Assembly (NCBI GenBank): GCA_947170435.1
Contig: CAMVTO010000009.1
Coordinates: forward strand, 1 to 64,000
From: an uncultured Clostridia bacterium
Lineage (GTDB): Bacteria; Bacillota; Clostridia; Oscillospirales; Oscillospiraceae
Length of the DNA stretch: 64,000 nt
Direction of reading: 5' to 3'
A program made the position numbers and the translations under genes. Within the stretch, counting starts at the first letter, position 1; each line of letters starts with the position of its first letter. Shown one piece after another: positions 1 through 8,892 of the stretch. The notes beneath the pieces are model-generated. The model was not told the DNA's origin. It did no database searches and saw only the letters and a list, made by a program, of their open reading frames with translations.

Positions 1-383
1 TGGATCTTCTGCTTGGTCTTTGCGCTCATGATCCGGTTGAGCAGGAACGCCAGCAGGATCGGTGCCGGAAAGCCCCACAATAACCCGAACACGCTCAGCT
101 TGAGCGTATTCATCAGATAGCTCAGGAAGTCCGGGGATGAGAGGAAGCGCTTGAAATGCTCAAAGCCTACCCACTCACTGCCGAGGATTCCTCGGATGGG
201 GTTGTACTCTGTGAACGCAATCAGAATACCGCCCATCGGGATGTACCTGAAGATGATCGTCAGCAGGAACGCAGGCATCAGAAACAGCAGATACAGCTGC
301 CAATGCTGCTTGACGTAGACTACCGTGTTGTGTAGCTTTCCGCCAACGACTTTCTCCGAGGTGCCGGGTGAAGATTTACTCAT
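1..383 (-). CDS. ABC transporter permease, LplB/sugar type (partial; 3' end beyond left edge)
   Basis: Reverse-strand frame from ATG at 383 reads MSKSSPGTSEKVVGGKLHNTVVYVKQHWQLYLLFLMPAFLLTIIFRYIPMGGILIAFTEYNPIRGILGSEWVGFEHFKRFLSSP..., the typical LplB-like permease N-terminus. AGGAGG-type RBS just upstream. Confidence 0.85.
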   Translation of the reverse strand, partial: MSKSSPGTSEKVVGGKLHNTVVYVKQHWQLYLLFLMPAFLLTIIFRYIPMGGILIAFTEYNPIRGILGSEWVGFEHFKRFLSSPDFLSYLMNTLKLSVFGLLWGFPAPILLAFLLNRIMSAKTKQKI

Positions 384-431
384 CGAACTCCTCCTTTTCT
401 TTCCCCCCTGCCCAATCAGACACACCAAAAT

Positions 432-445
432 AGTGCATTTGCACA
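432..445. promoter_or_regulatory. Candidate LacI-family operator copy 1 (aGTGCATTTGCACa)
   Basis: GTGCA-TT-TGCAC palindrome; same motif recurs at 582-595 and 3245-3258 near a LacI-family gene. Confidence 0.6.
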
Positions 446-472
446 CAACAGGGCAGGGAGATTGCTTCTTAA

Positions 473-501
473 ATTTTAGCTTTTATGTGCTTTTCCGTCA
501 A
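473..501 (-). promoter_or_regulatory. Sigma-A-type promoter for the ABC permease operon
   Basis: Minus strand TTGACG (496-501), 17 nt spacer, TAAAAT (473-478). Confidence 0.55.
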
Positions 502-544
502 TACAATTCTAGACAAACGCGCATTTTTGTGAAACTGACACAAC

Positions 545-558
545 CGAAAACGTTTCCA
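545..558. promoter_or_regulatory. cre-like site (CGAAAACGTTTCCA)
   Basis: Matches 10 of 12 non-N positions of TGWAANCGNTNWCA; lies between the two divergent promoters. Confidence 0.35.
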
Positions 559-581
559 AAAAAATCTTTCCGCCTTTAAAT

Positions 582-595
582 TGTGCATTTGCACA
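582..595. promoter_or_regulatory. Candidate LacI-family operator copy 2 (TGTGCATTTGCACA)
   Basis: 6-bp arms TGTGCA/TGCACA around TT; 17 nt upstream of the -35 box of the yesL promoter. Confidence 0.6.
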
Positions 596-612
596 CATCT
601 AATTGTTTGCGT

Positions 613-641
613 TTGACTTTTATACAAGCTGCTGTTATAAT
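613..641 (+). promoter_or_regulatory. Sigma-A-type promoter for yesL-like gene
   Basis: TTGACT (613-618), 17 nt spacer, TATAAT (636-641). Confidence 0.65.
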
Positions 642-672
642 GTATCGCAACTTATATAGAGGAGTGGAGCGG

Positions 673-1317
673 ATGAGGCTTTTTTCCTACGACAGCGCCT
701 TCAGCCAGGTTGTTCTGCGTGTGGCGAGCAGCTGCTATCTGAATCTGCTCTGGTTGATTTGCTCGATCCCTGTATTCACTGCCGGTGCTGCGACCGCCGC
801 GCTCTATTCCGTCACGCTGAAGCTGGCAGAGGACGACACGGGGCATCTTACCGAGCGCTTCTTCCGCGCGTTTCGCGATAACTTCCGTCAAGCCACTGCG
901 CTGTGGCTGATTCTGCTGACCGTCGGCGTGGTTCTTGCCTTTGACGGCTACACCGTCTATCATCTGCGGGCAGCTTCCACCGGAGGCGTCGCCGTGTTCT
1001 GGACGCTGCTGCTGGCGCTGATCATCGCAGCTGCCGTGGCTTATGCGATCGTTCTCTCCTATGTGTTTCCGTTGGTGGCAAGCGTGGAGAATACGAACAG
1101 AGCAATGCTGATCAACGCGCTGATGATTGGGACGCACTATCTGTTTTGCACGCTGGTGATCTTTGCGATCCACTTTGCGATGTTTTTCGTGGTCGTGCGG
1201 CTGTTTACACCGATGATCATTTTTGGGGAGGGACTGTGTGCGCTGCTCAGTTCCCACCTTCTCCGACCGGTGATCGCTGCCTGCGCCTACGTTCCAGACA
1301 AGAGCGAAGCCCCATGA
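673..1317 (+). CDS. YesL-like (DUF624) membrane protein
   Basis: MRLFSYDSAFSQVVLRVASSCYLNLLWLICSIPVFTAGAATAALY... is typical DUF624; adjacent to LplB-type permease. Start chosen at ATG 673, after a GGAGTGGAG RBS. Confidence 0.8.
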   Translation: MRLFSYDSAFSQVVLRVASSCYLNLLWLICSIPVFTAGAATAALYSVTLKLAEDDTGHLTERFFRAFRDNFRQATALWLILLTVGVVLAFDGYTVYHLRAASTGGVAVFWTLLLALIIAAAVAYAIVLSYVFPLVASVENTNRAMLINALMIGTHYLFCTLVIFAIHFAMFFVVVRLFTPMIIFGEGLCALLSSHLLRPVIAACAYVPDKSEAP

Positions 1318-2051
1318 GTGCTTCACCGCAGGAGCGCGCCCTCCGCCGCGACGCCTTTCACAAGATGAATGTTCCGCAGAAGCTGGACTACATCTTTACC
1401 TACTACAAGCTCCCCATTCTTCTGGGCGTCATCGCCCTTGTGATCCTCTGCTCCGCGGTGCACCGCCAGATCACAAAAAAAGAGGCAGTGCTGTACACCG
1501 CCTTCATCAACGTCTCTGTCGGGGAATCGCTCGAGGATGCGCTCACCACGCAGTTTCTTACCCGGAGTGGTGAAAATGCACGAAAAAACGAGGTCTATCT
1601 CTATCATGACCTGTATCTGTCGGACGACGCCTCCTTCGTCAACCACGAGTATGCCTATGCCTCGCGATTGAAATTGCTCGGCGCCATCAACGCCAGAAAG
1701 CTGGATCTGGCACTGATGAACCGGGAAGGCTACGACATTCTCTCCCAGAACGGCTATCTGATGGATTTGTCCGAGCTGACTGCCGAAAACGAAGCTCTGC
1801 GACAGCGGCTGGCACCTTATCTGACCGCAAACACGGTCATACTGGAGGACAACGCCATCGAGTACAACCTGAACGAAGCGTCATCCTATAAGGCTGTCAC
1901 AGAAAATGTCGTCAACGCCATCGAAGTCTCTGATCTGACCGTCTTTCGCTCCGCGGGATTTCCAGACGCCGTCTACCTCGGCGTGATCGCCAACAGCGCG
2001 CGGTCAGAATGGGTACTCCGCTATCTGGACTATTTGCTTGACCCCCTCTAA
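1314..2051 (+). CDS. Hypothetical single-pass membrane protein, extracellular C-terminal domain
   Basis: MSASPQERALRRDAFHKMNVPQKLDYIFTYYKLPILLGVIALVILCSAV... One TM near the N-terminus; ATGA overlap with the yesL-like stop. Confidence 0.75.
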   Translation: MSASPQERALRRDAFHKMNVPQKLDYIFTYYKLPILLGVIALVILCSAVHRQITKKEAVLYTAFINVSVGESLEDALTTQFLTRSGENARKNEVYLYHDLYLSDDASFVNHEYAYASRLKLLGAINARKLDLALMNREGYDILSQNGYLMDLSELTAENEALRQRLAPYLTANTVILEDNAIEYNLNEASSYKAVTENVVNAIEVSDLTVFRSAGFPDAVYLGVIANSARSEWVLRYLDYLLDPL

Positions 2052-2089
2052 CGTTCTGCCAGGTTTGTGCTTTTCCTTGCAGAACGATA

Positions 2090-2128
2090 AAAACCCCTCT
2101 CCCGCATTGGCGGAAGAGGGGCTTTTTT
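2090..2128. terminator. Bidirectional rho-independent terminator
   Basis: CCCCTCTCCCGC-attg-GCGGAAGAGGGG stem followed by TTTTTT; lies between convergent genes. Confidence 0.75.
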
Positions 2129-3167
2129 ATGATTGGAGTTCGGTGGACGCTCGCCAGATCAGTTCGGTTTCCGTGTAGATCGTGCGGTAATCCAAAGATG
2201 GCTGGTTGATGCGAGACATCAGCAGATGTACAGCGGAAAACGCCATGATCTGCGTGTGGATGTGTACCGTCGTCAGCTGTGGCGTGATCATGCGGGACTC
2301 GGGCGCATCGTCGAATCCGCTGAACAGCACCTCCCCCGGGATGGCTCTGTTCTGGGCACGCAGCGCGCGAATTGCGTCACTGGCAACAAAGTCGTTGGCG
2401 CAAATGAACATCTGCGGCAAGTCCTCCAGCGCCGCAAGCCGCGCCGCGATCGCCTCCTGCCCCAGGCAGCTGATACACCAGCGCTCCTCAACCGGCTTGC
2501 CCGCCAGAAGCATGGTCCCGCGGAACGCCATATATCGCTCAAAGAAGGACTGGCAGTGATCCCAGTCGCCGATAAACCCGATTTTGCGGATACCTCTGGC
2601 AAGCGCGGCGTTCACCAGCTGCATGATGCCGGAGGTGTTATCCATATAGAGATGATCGGCGGGAAGCGTATTTCCGGAGGGATATGGGGGAGCGTCTACA
2701 AAAAGCACGGGCAATCCCAGCGAGCAGACCATTTCATCATAGGAACGGTCAAACATCTCGATGCAGATGATCGCACTGGTGCGCTCCCTGCTGAATGTAA
2801 ACGGCAGGGTGTGATCGGCCAGATTCTCCGGTGTGACACGATGCGTGTTGAGTGTGTAGCCAAGCTGGGAAATATCCCTCTGAAACGCATCCAGCATGAG
2901 AGACGCAAAATGTGAGTTGGTTAAAAACGTGGTCGTCAGCAGCGCAATTTCACCGTGAAAAGCCGGCTCGCTTTTTGCGTCCTTCTCCGCGTTGACCAGT
3001 CCGTTCACGTAGGAAAACTGCTTGTAACCCATCTCAACCGCTTTTTGCAGAATCTTCTCCCGCGTGGCGTCCGCCAGACCGTCTGAGTTGTTGATCGCCT
3101 TGGAAACCGTGTTTCGGGATATGCCGAGCGCATCGGCAATGTCTTGAATGGTAACTCTTTTACCCAT
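2127..3167 (-). CDS. LacI family transcriptional regulator
   Basis: MGKRVTIQDIADALGISRNTVSKAINNSDGLADATREKILQKAVEMGY (LacI HTH), followed by a periplasmic-binding-like domain. Confidence 0.9.
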   Translation of the reverse strand: MGKRVTIQDIADALGISRNTVSKAINNSDGLADATREKILQKAVEMGYKQFSYVNGLVNAEKDAKSEPAFHGEIALLTTTFLTNSHFASLMLDAFQRDISQLGYTLNTHRVTPENLADHTLPFTFSRERTSAIICIEMFDRSYDEMVCSLGLPVLFVDAPPYPSGNTLPADHLYMDNTSGIMQLVNAALARGIRKIGFIGDWDHCQSFFERYMAFRGTMLLAGKPVEERWCISCLGQEAIAARLAALEDLPQMFICANDFVASDAIRALRAQNRAIPGEVLFSGFDDAPESRMITPQLTTVHIHTQIMAFSAVHLLMSRINQPSLDYRTIYTETELIWRASTELQS

Positions 3168-3197
3168 ATCGCCTCTCCTTACAATACCTACACAGAC

Positions 3198-3226
3198 ACT
3201 TTATCAGCAATAAATGTAAAAGTCAA
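3198..3226 (-). promoter_or_regulatory. Sigma-A-type promoter of lacI-family gene
   Basis: Minus strand TTGACT (3221-3226), 17 nt, TAAAGT (3198-3203). Confidence 0.5.
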
Positions 3227-3244
3227 TTTGAAAACGCCGCAAAT

Positions 3245-3258
3245 TGTGCATTTGCATG
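3245..3258. promoter_or_regulatory. Candidate LacI-family operator copy 3 (TGTGCATTTGCATG)
   Basis: Imperfect copy of the palindrome at 582-595, upstream of the regulator gene. Confidence 0.5.
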
Positions 3259-3339
3259 AAGCCGTGCAGGTAAGCAGGAAGTCAAGGCTATCCCAAAACG
3301 CGTATGCGCGGGGAAAACAATCGTCCGGCCAAAAAGCAA

Positions 3340-5886
3340 TCAGTCGAACAACTCCGTAAACTTCGCGCCATCCTCGATGGCCTTCGTCATGGTGGTCATC
3401 TTCGACGTATCACCGATGAGGATCACACCCGCGAGGCGGCTCTTGCGGAAGTAGTACTTCTCATAGTTGCCGCGTTGCTCGTCGCGAATCTCCACCGTGC
3501 GGAGGTTCGGCTCCATGGTGTCGGGACCGGCCTTGCCGTTGGTGCCGAGCGCAAAGATGGAGGTATCCATGGCGTTGATGGACATGGCACTGCCATAGGG
3601 TCGGAAAGCGATCGCCTCACCCGCGGCGTTGGCACCCGCCGCACGACCGGTCTCCGCCGCCTGCGACCAGAAGCCGTGGGGCGCGCCGTTAAACTCCGTG
3701 CAGTCGCCGCAGGCCCAGACATCAGGAGCGCTGGTGGCACAGTGGGCGTCGATCTTGACGAGGATGTTGGTCTCCAGCCCTGCCGCCTGAGCGACGGCGA
3801 TGTTGCCGCGCATACCGGTGGACATGATGACCAGCCCTGCCTCATAGCGTGTGCCGTCCGCGAGCACCACGGCGTCGTCCGTGATCTCCGCGATCTTCGC
3901 GCCGGTGACCACATGGACGCCCGCCTTCTCGCAGGCGGATTGCAGCATCGCCGACGCAGCGTCGTCCAGCTGGCGCGGCAGAAGGCCCGGCGCGGTTTCC
4001 AGCACCGTCACGTCAAGGCCGCCTTTTTTCAGTTCCCAGCCGCTCTCAAGGCCCATGACGCCGCCGCCGATGACCACGGCCTTCTTCGCGGTCCTGGCGA
4101 TCTTCTGCGCCTTCTGGCAATCCGCGATCGAGCGGATGGACACCACATGCGGCTTGTCCGCGCCGGGAATCGGCGCCACAAAGCAGCGCGCGCCAAGCGC
4201 GTAAATCAGCTTGTCGTAGGCAATCTCGCCCTTGTCGGTTCTGACCTTCTTTGCACCCGTGTCGATGGACTCCACAGTCGTATCGAAGAGCAGCTCGATC
4301 TCCCGCTCATCGTACCACGCGCGATCTTCGATGGCGAGGCGGTCGTTTTCCAGATCTTGCAGCAACACCTTGGTCAGCATCGGGCGGTTGTAGGGCAAGT
4401 GGCTCTCCGCCGTAACCAGTCTGATCTTCGCCGTGGCGTTGCGCTCGCGGATTGCCTCCGCTGCGTAGTGCGCACCGGGGCCGCCGCCGAGGATGACAAA
4501 GGTCTCCTCCGTGTCCTTGCGGAAGTCGGTACCGGTGTCCTCGACCGGCACAAACTTATCGCTGCCCACGCCGCACACCGGGCAGGTGTCCATGGAGGAA
4601 TCGAACACCGCGCCGCAGACGAGGCACTTCATCAGGCTGCGTCCGCCTTTGCCGCCAAGTTTCACCGCCTCCGGCTTTCCCTTCATCAAGCGGCAGCCGA
4701 AGCTGTAGCCATATTCATAGGCGTCCAGCAGCTGCGTTTCGCTGGGCTGAAGCCGCACGCGGAAGCCCTCGTCGGGCACGTCCATGCGCAGCTGGCGAAG
4801 CCGTTCAATGATATGCGGCACGCCCTCGCCGCTCCAGCCGTAACTGCCGAACGCACTGGCGAGCTTTCCGCCGTGGATGGGCGGGAACAGTCCCAGCGTC
4901 AGGTTCCAGATGGGGGAAAGCGCCTCGCCGAGGATGGTCGGCGTTCCCAGCAGAAACGCGTCGCACGCCGCCAGCTCCGCGGCAACCGCCGCGGGGTCGG
5001 AGGTGACCATGTCGTGATACTTGATCTCCGCCTTGTCGCCGCAGGCATCCGCAATGCCCGCGCCAATGCGCTCCGCCAGCGTGCCGGTGTAGCCGTAGGC
5101 GTTGACATAAGGGATGATTACCTGTTTCTTCTCCGGCTTCGGCGGCACAGCGCACCACTCGCGGTACAGCGCGAGGATCTCGTCGATGTGGCTGTCGTGT
5201 ACGGGGCCGTGGCCGGTGCAGATCATGTTGAGCTTCAGGTCCTTGATGCGATCCAGCGCGTCGTTCATAAACGGATGCCGGAACGGCCCGATGATATTGT
5301 CAAAGTAGTACTTGGTCGCGCGCAGGTATCCTTCTGTATCCGTCACCGTGCTGCGGAGGATGCCCTCGTGGCTGTAATGGCTGCCAAAGGAGTCGCAGGT
5401 GAACAGGACGCCATCCTCCTCGACATAGGTGTACATGGTATCCGGCCAGTGCAGCTGCGGCAGGATCATAAAGCGCAGCGTCTTGCCGCCAAGCGACAGC
5501 GTATCGCCATCCTGCACCGCGCGGCTGTTGAAGTCGTGGTTGATGATCTCCTTGAGGAAGCCAAGCGCGGTGGAGGTTCCCACCACCACGGCGCGGGGAT
5601 TGAGCTCCAGCACCTTCTCGATGGCGCCGGCGTGATCCGGCTCTGTGTGGTTCATCACAATATAGTCGATGGAGTCAATGGGTGTAACCGCTTTGATGTT
5701 TTCTATGTAAGTGTCCCAGAATTTCAGCTTATTGGTCTCAAAAAGCGCGGTCTTCTCGCTCCCCTTGAGAACGTAGGAGTTGTAGGTCGTGCCGAACTCC
5801 GTGTGCATGATGATATCGAACACGCGAAGATCAGGGTCCAGGATACCGTTCCACCAAAGGCCGTCGGCCAGCTTCAGCATGCGCAT
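3340..5886 (-). CDS. Multidomain flavodiiron protein (metallo-beta-lactamase/flavodoxin + rubredoxin + NAD(P)H:rubredoxin oxidoreductase; class-F-like)
   Basis: NHTEPDHAGAI (diiron HxExDH), flavodoxin region, rubredoxin-like MKCLVCGAVF...CPVCGVGSDKF, FAD/NAD motifs (VILGGGPGAHYAAEAIRE; VVIGGGVMGLESG). Start set at MRMLKLADG, preceded by GGGGAGGT. Confidence 0.88.
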   Translation of the reverse strand: MRMLKLADGLWWNGILDPDLRVFDIIMHTEFGTTYNSYVLKGSEKTALFETNKLKFWDTYIENIKAVTPIDSIDYIVMNHTEPDHAGAIEKVLELNPRAVVVGTSTALGFLKEIINHDFNSRAVQDGDTLSLGGKTLRFMILPQLHWPDTMYTYVEEDGVLFTCDSFGSHYSHEGILRSTVTDTEGYLRATKYYFDNIIGPFRHPFMNDALDRIKDLKLNMICTGHGPVHDSHIDEILALYREWCAVPPKPEKKQVIIPYVNAYGYTGTLAERIGAGIADACGDKAEIKYHDMVTSDPAAVAAELAACDAFLLGTPTILGEALSPIWNLTLGLFPPIHGGKLASAFGSYGWSGEGVPHIIERLRQLRMDVPDEGFRVRLQPSETQLLDAYEYGYSFGCRLMKGKPEAVKLGGKGGRSLMKCLVCGAVFDSSMDTCPVCGVGSDKFVPVEDTGTDFRKDTEETFVILGGGPGAHYAAEAIRERNATAKIRLVTAESHLPYNRPMLTKVLLQDLENDRLAIEDRAWYDEREIELLFDTTVESIDTGAKKVRTDKGEIAYDKLIYALGARCFVAPIPGADKPHVVSIRSIADCQKAQKIARTAKKAVVIGGGVMGLESGWELKKGGLDVTVLETAPGLLPRQLDDAASAMLQSACEKAGVHVVTGAKIAEITDDAVVLADGTRYEAGLVIMSTGMRGNIAVAQAAGLETNILVKIDAHCATSAPDVWACGDCTEFNGAPHGFWSQAAETGRAAGANAAGEAIAFRPYGSAMSINAMDTSIFALGTNGKAGPDTMEPNLRTVEIRDEQRGNYEKYYFRKSRLAGVILIGDTSKMTTMTKAIEDGAKFTELFD

Positions 5887-6162
5887 TTTGAAGTACCTCC
5901 CCATGATAAAATTTTTTCTTGCGCGACTCCTCGCAAAGCAATTATATACCATGCTCTCATGCTTACACAAGCTCTTTTGTTTCCGTTCTTCATACCCGTG
6001 TCACGCACCCGGACGCAGCAGTCCGGCCAAGCGACTTGAGCAGAACGGCAATCGCCGCAGATCACGCCGGGATTGACTAATATCGGCTAATATGTCATAA
6101 TAACTTAAATTTTGGAATTTGCTGATGTTTCTCTCTCAATTTAAAATAAGGAGGTCAGCCCC

Positions 6163-7281
6163 GTGACTTGGTGCGTATACTGCAAAACAGAGATCGACGA
6201 CGAGGCGACAAAGTGTCCCGGTTGTGATAACCCAATGACGGACGGCACAAAGGTTGTCCGCTGCCGCTCCTGCCAGCGATTTGTTCTCAAGAGTGCGGAA
6301 TTGTGTAAATACTGCGGCGCTGACCCCAACAGCGATCCCCCTCCCCCTCCCGAACCCGAGCCCGCAGCACAGGACGAGTCCGACGCAAAGCGGGCTGCGC
6401 AGGCGCATGCGGCAAGCGAGAAGAAAAAGCGCAAGTGGCCGCTCCTGCTGGTGATCCTGCTGCTTATCGCCGCGGCGATTTTCGCCGTGCTCAAGCTGCG
6501 CGGCCGTGGCGATGGCACAGTCGACCCCAAGGAGTATATGAGCTCCTGCAAATCGGTGGCCTACACCATGCTGATGCGCGATCCAAAGCGCTATGAAGGC
6601 CAGCATCTCACCTTCTCTGGAAAGGTGCTGCGCGTGCTGGAGGGCGGCACAGTGCGCATGTACATGACGCAGTTCAACCCCGTCGGCTTCAGCGACAACG
6701 ACGTGTGGTACGCCTCCTACACTCTCGCAGAGGGCGAGGTGCCCTTTGCCGAGGACGATGAGTTGATCGTCTATGGCGAGTGTGTGGGATTGGAGAGCTA
6801 TCTCGACTCCTACGGTGCTTACGTCGCCATGCCCTCCATCCGCGTCGACTTTTGGGAGAAAGCGGATCTCTCCCGCCTCGCCTCCCATGACCCCGTCTTC
6901 GGCGCGGGCGAGACCTGGACGATCGACGGACTGTGCGAACTGACGGTCAACAGCGTCAAGCAGATCAAAAATGACGATCCCGACCGGGTCGCCGCCAAAT
7001 ATCTGGTGGACTATACCTACACCAACCTCGGTTATCAAACCGAGACGGCGGATGGCATCAACGTCATCATCGACGAGATCATCCTCGACAGCGCCGGTAC
7101 GATGGGTTATCGCTATCCTGACGAGGTCAAGAACCCGCCGGTCTCCACCGCAGTCAGCGAGACGTGCAAGGCTCAGTGCTGCATCGGTCTGGAGCACGCC
7201 GGCGCGTTCCAGCTGACCGTGACGGTCTACGACGCAGACTTCAATACCCACACCGCCCGCTTCAATCTCTCCGCAGAATAG
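6163..7281 (+). CDS. Zinc-ribbon membrane protein with extracellular OB-like/DUF4352-like region
   Basis: GTG start after AAGGAGGT; MTWCVYCKTEIDDEATKCPGCDNPMT...CRSCQRFV...CKYCGAD, then a Pro-rich linker, TM helix and ~280 aa exterior. Confidence 0.7.
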   Translation: MTWCVYCKTEIDDEATKCPGCDNPMTDGTKVVRCRSCQRFVLKSAELCKYCGADPNSDPPPPPEPEPAAQDESDAKRAAQAHAASEKKKRKWPLLLVILLLIAAAIFAVLKLRGRGDGTVDPKEYMSSCKSVAYTMLMRDPKRYEGQHLTFSGKVLRVLEGGTVRMYMTQFNPVGFSDNDVWYASYTLAEGEVPFAEDDELIVYGECVGLESYLDSYGAYVAMPSIRVDFWEKADLSRLASHDPVFGAGETWTIDGLCELTVNSVKQIKNDDPDRVAAKYLVDYTYTNLGYQTETADGINVIIDEIILDSAGTMGYRYPDEVKNPPVSTAVSETCKAQCCIGLEHAGAFQLTVTVYDADFNTHTARFNLSAE

Positions 7282-7285
7282 CAAA

Positions 7286-7318
7286 AGAAAGCCTGCCGAA
7301 TGAACGGCAGGCTTTCTG
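7286..7318. terminator. Bidirectional terminator
   Basis: AAAGCCTGCCG-aatgaa-CGGCAGGCTTT between convergent genes. Confidence 0.7.
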
Positions 7319-7329
7319 ATTTGTTCAGC

Positions 7330-8877
7330 TTACATCCAAATGGCAAACAACCGCAGGAACAGCTCCACCGCACGGCGGTACCAGCTGCGCTTGCCCCACT
7401 CCTCCAATGTGACCGGGTGACTCTTGTCGATGATGTCATCCATGTCCTCCAGCAGTTCCTCCACGGCAGGACAGCCATAGAGCAGCACACCGTCCTCGTT
7501 GTGCAACTCAAAACTGCGATAATCCATGTTCACCGAGCCGACAAAGGCTACCTCGCGGTCGACCATCACGGTCTTCTGGTGCAGGAAGCCCGGCGTGTAG
7601 CGATAGACCTTGACGCCGTGCTCCAACAGTGTGCCGATGTGGGAATCCGCCACCAGATCCGTGAAGTGATGGTCGGGAATTTCCGGCAGCATCAGCCGCA
7701 CGTCCACCCCGCCGTCACCCGCGATATACAGCGCGCGCAGCACCGTGTCATCCGGGATAAAGTAGGGCGTCGTAATATACAGAAAGCGCTTCGCGCCCGC
7801 GATGAGCTGCAAGAACGTATCCTCGGCGGGATTGTCCGGATTGTTCTGCGGCCCGTCAGTGAACGGCTGGCACAGGCCCTCGGCGCGGATGTCGCCGTGG
7901 GGCCGATAGTAGTCCCGCTCGTGGTGGGGCTGTGCGCCGAGGAAGCGCAGCATGCCAAGAAACGCCGATGTCAGTCCCCACGCGCCATCGCCCTCGAGGC
8001 GGATACCGCTGTCCTTCCAGTAGCCGAAGCGGACGATCAGGTTCGCGTACTCATCGCCCACGTTCACACCGCCGGTGTAGGCGATATCGCCGTCGATGCA
8101 GGCGATCTTGCGATGGTCGCGGTAGTTGAAGTAGAGCCGGTTTACATAGCGTTGCACGGGGTTGAAGACGTATACCTCGATGCCGGCTCTGCGCAGCGCG
8201 TCGATGGTCTCGCCGCGAAAGCGCTTGATGTTGCCAAAATCGTCAAAGATGATCTTGACCTCCACCCCGGCGCTTGCCTTGTCACGGAGAATCGCGTTGA
8301 GGCGGTTCCAGACCTCACCCTCAGCGAGAATAAAATACTCGAGGAAGATGAAGCGCTCCGCTCTCTGGCAAGCGTCGATCACGCTGTCGAGAAACGCCTT
8401 GCCCTCCGGCAAATACTCTATATGGGTGTTCTGATACACCGGAAAACCGCGGCGGTGCAGGCTCTTCGCAAGCCGCGCCCACTCGGGCGAGGAGCGCGCG
8501 AGACGGTCGAGGTTCAGTTCACCGCGCACACGGACGCTCTCCGGCTCGTCCTCCGCACGGGAGATGTGCCGCCGCAGGCGCTTGCGCTGCGCGTCGCCGC
8601 TCCAGAGCAGGTAGAGGATAAAGCCCGTCACCGGCACAGTCAGGATCAGCATGATCCAGGTAAGCTTGTACATCGCGTCGCCGTGGCTGCTGTAGATGCT
8701 CACTGCCGCCACAAGGCCCGCCGCCTGCAGAATAGCAAAGACGATAGCGGCACGCTGCTCCAGCAGATAGGCAAGCAGCACCACCACGGCGACTTGCAGC
8801 GCGAGCAGCACCGCGACCAGCGTGATGCGCAGCGCCGCGGCGATGCGGCGCTCTCCCCGTTGCTGCAATCCTCTCAT
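7330..8877 (-). CDS. cls: Cardiolipin synthase (phospholipase D family)
   Basis: Two HKD motifs: HRKIACIDGDIAYTGGVNVGDEY and HQKTVMVDREVAFVGSVNMDYRSF; two N-terminal TMs. Confidence 0.88.
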   Translation of the reverse strand: MRGLQQRGERRIAAALRITLVAVLLALQVAVVVLLAYLLEQRAAIVFAILQAAGLVAAVSIYSSHGDAMYKLTWIMLILTVPVTGFILYLLWSGDAQRKRLRRHISRAEDEPESVRVRGELNLDRLARSSPEWARLAKSLHRRGFPVYQNTHIEYLPEGKAFLDSVIDACQRAERFIFLEYFILAEGEVWNRLNAILRDKASAGVEVKIIFDDFGNIKRFRGETIDALRRAGIEVYVFNPVQRYVNRLYFNYRDHRKIACIDGDIAYTGGVNVGDEYANLIVRFGYWKDSGIRLEGDGAWGLTSAFLGMLRFLGAQPHHERDYYRPHGDIRAEGLCQPFTDGPQNNPDNPAEDTFLQLIAGAKRFLYITTPYFIPDDTVLRALYIAGDGGVDVRLMLPEIPDHHFTDLVADSHIGTLLEHGVKVYRYTPGFLHQKTVMVDREVAFVGSVNMDYRSFELHNEDGVLLYGCPAVEELLEDMDDIIDKSHPVTLEEWGKRSWYRRAVELFLRLFAIWM

Positions 8878-8892
8878 GCCCCGTTCGTCTCC

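Noticed and set aside
652-1326. 224-aa minus-strand ORF opposite the yesL-like gene
   Set aside because: Shadow frame; the plus strand has promoter, RBS and DUF624 homology.
3304-6039. 911-aa plus-strand ORF
   Set aside because: Antisense to the flavodiiron fusion; no recognisable domain.
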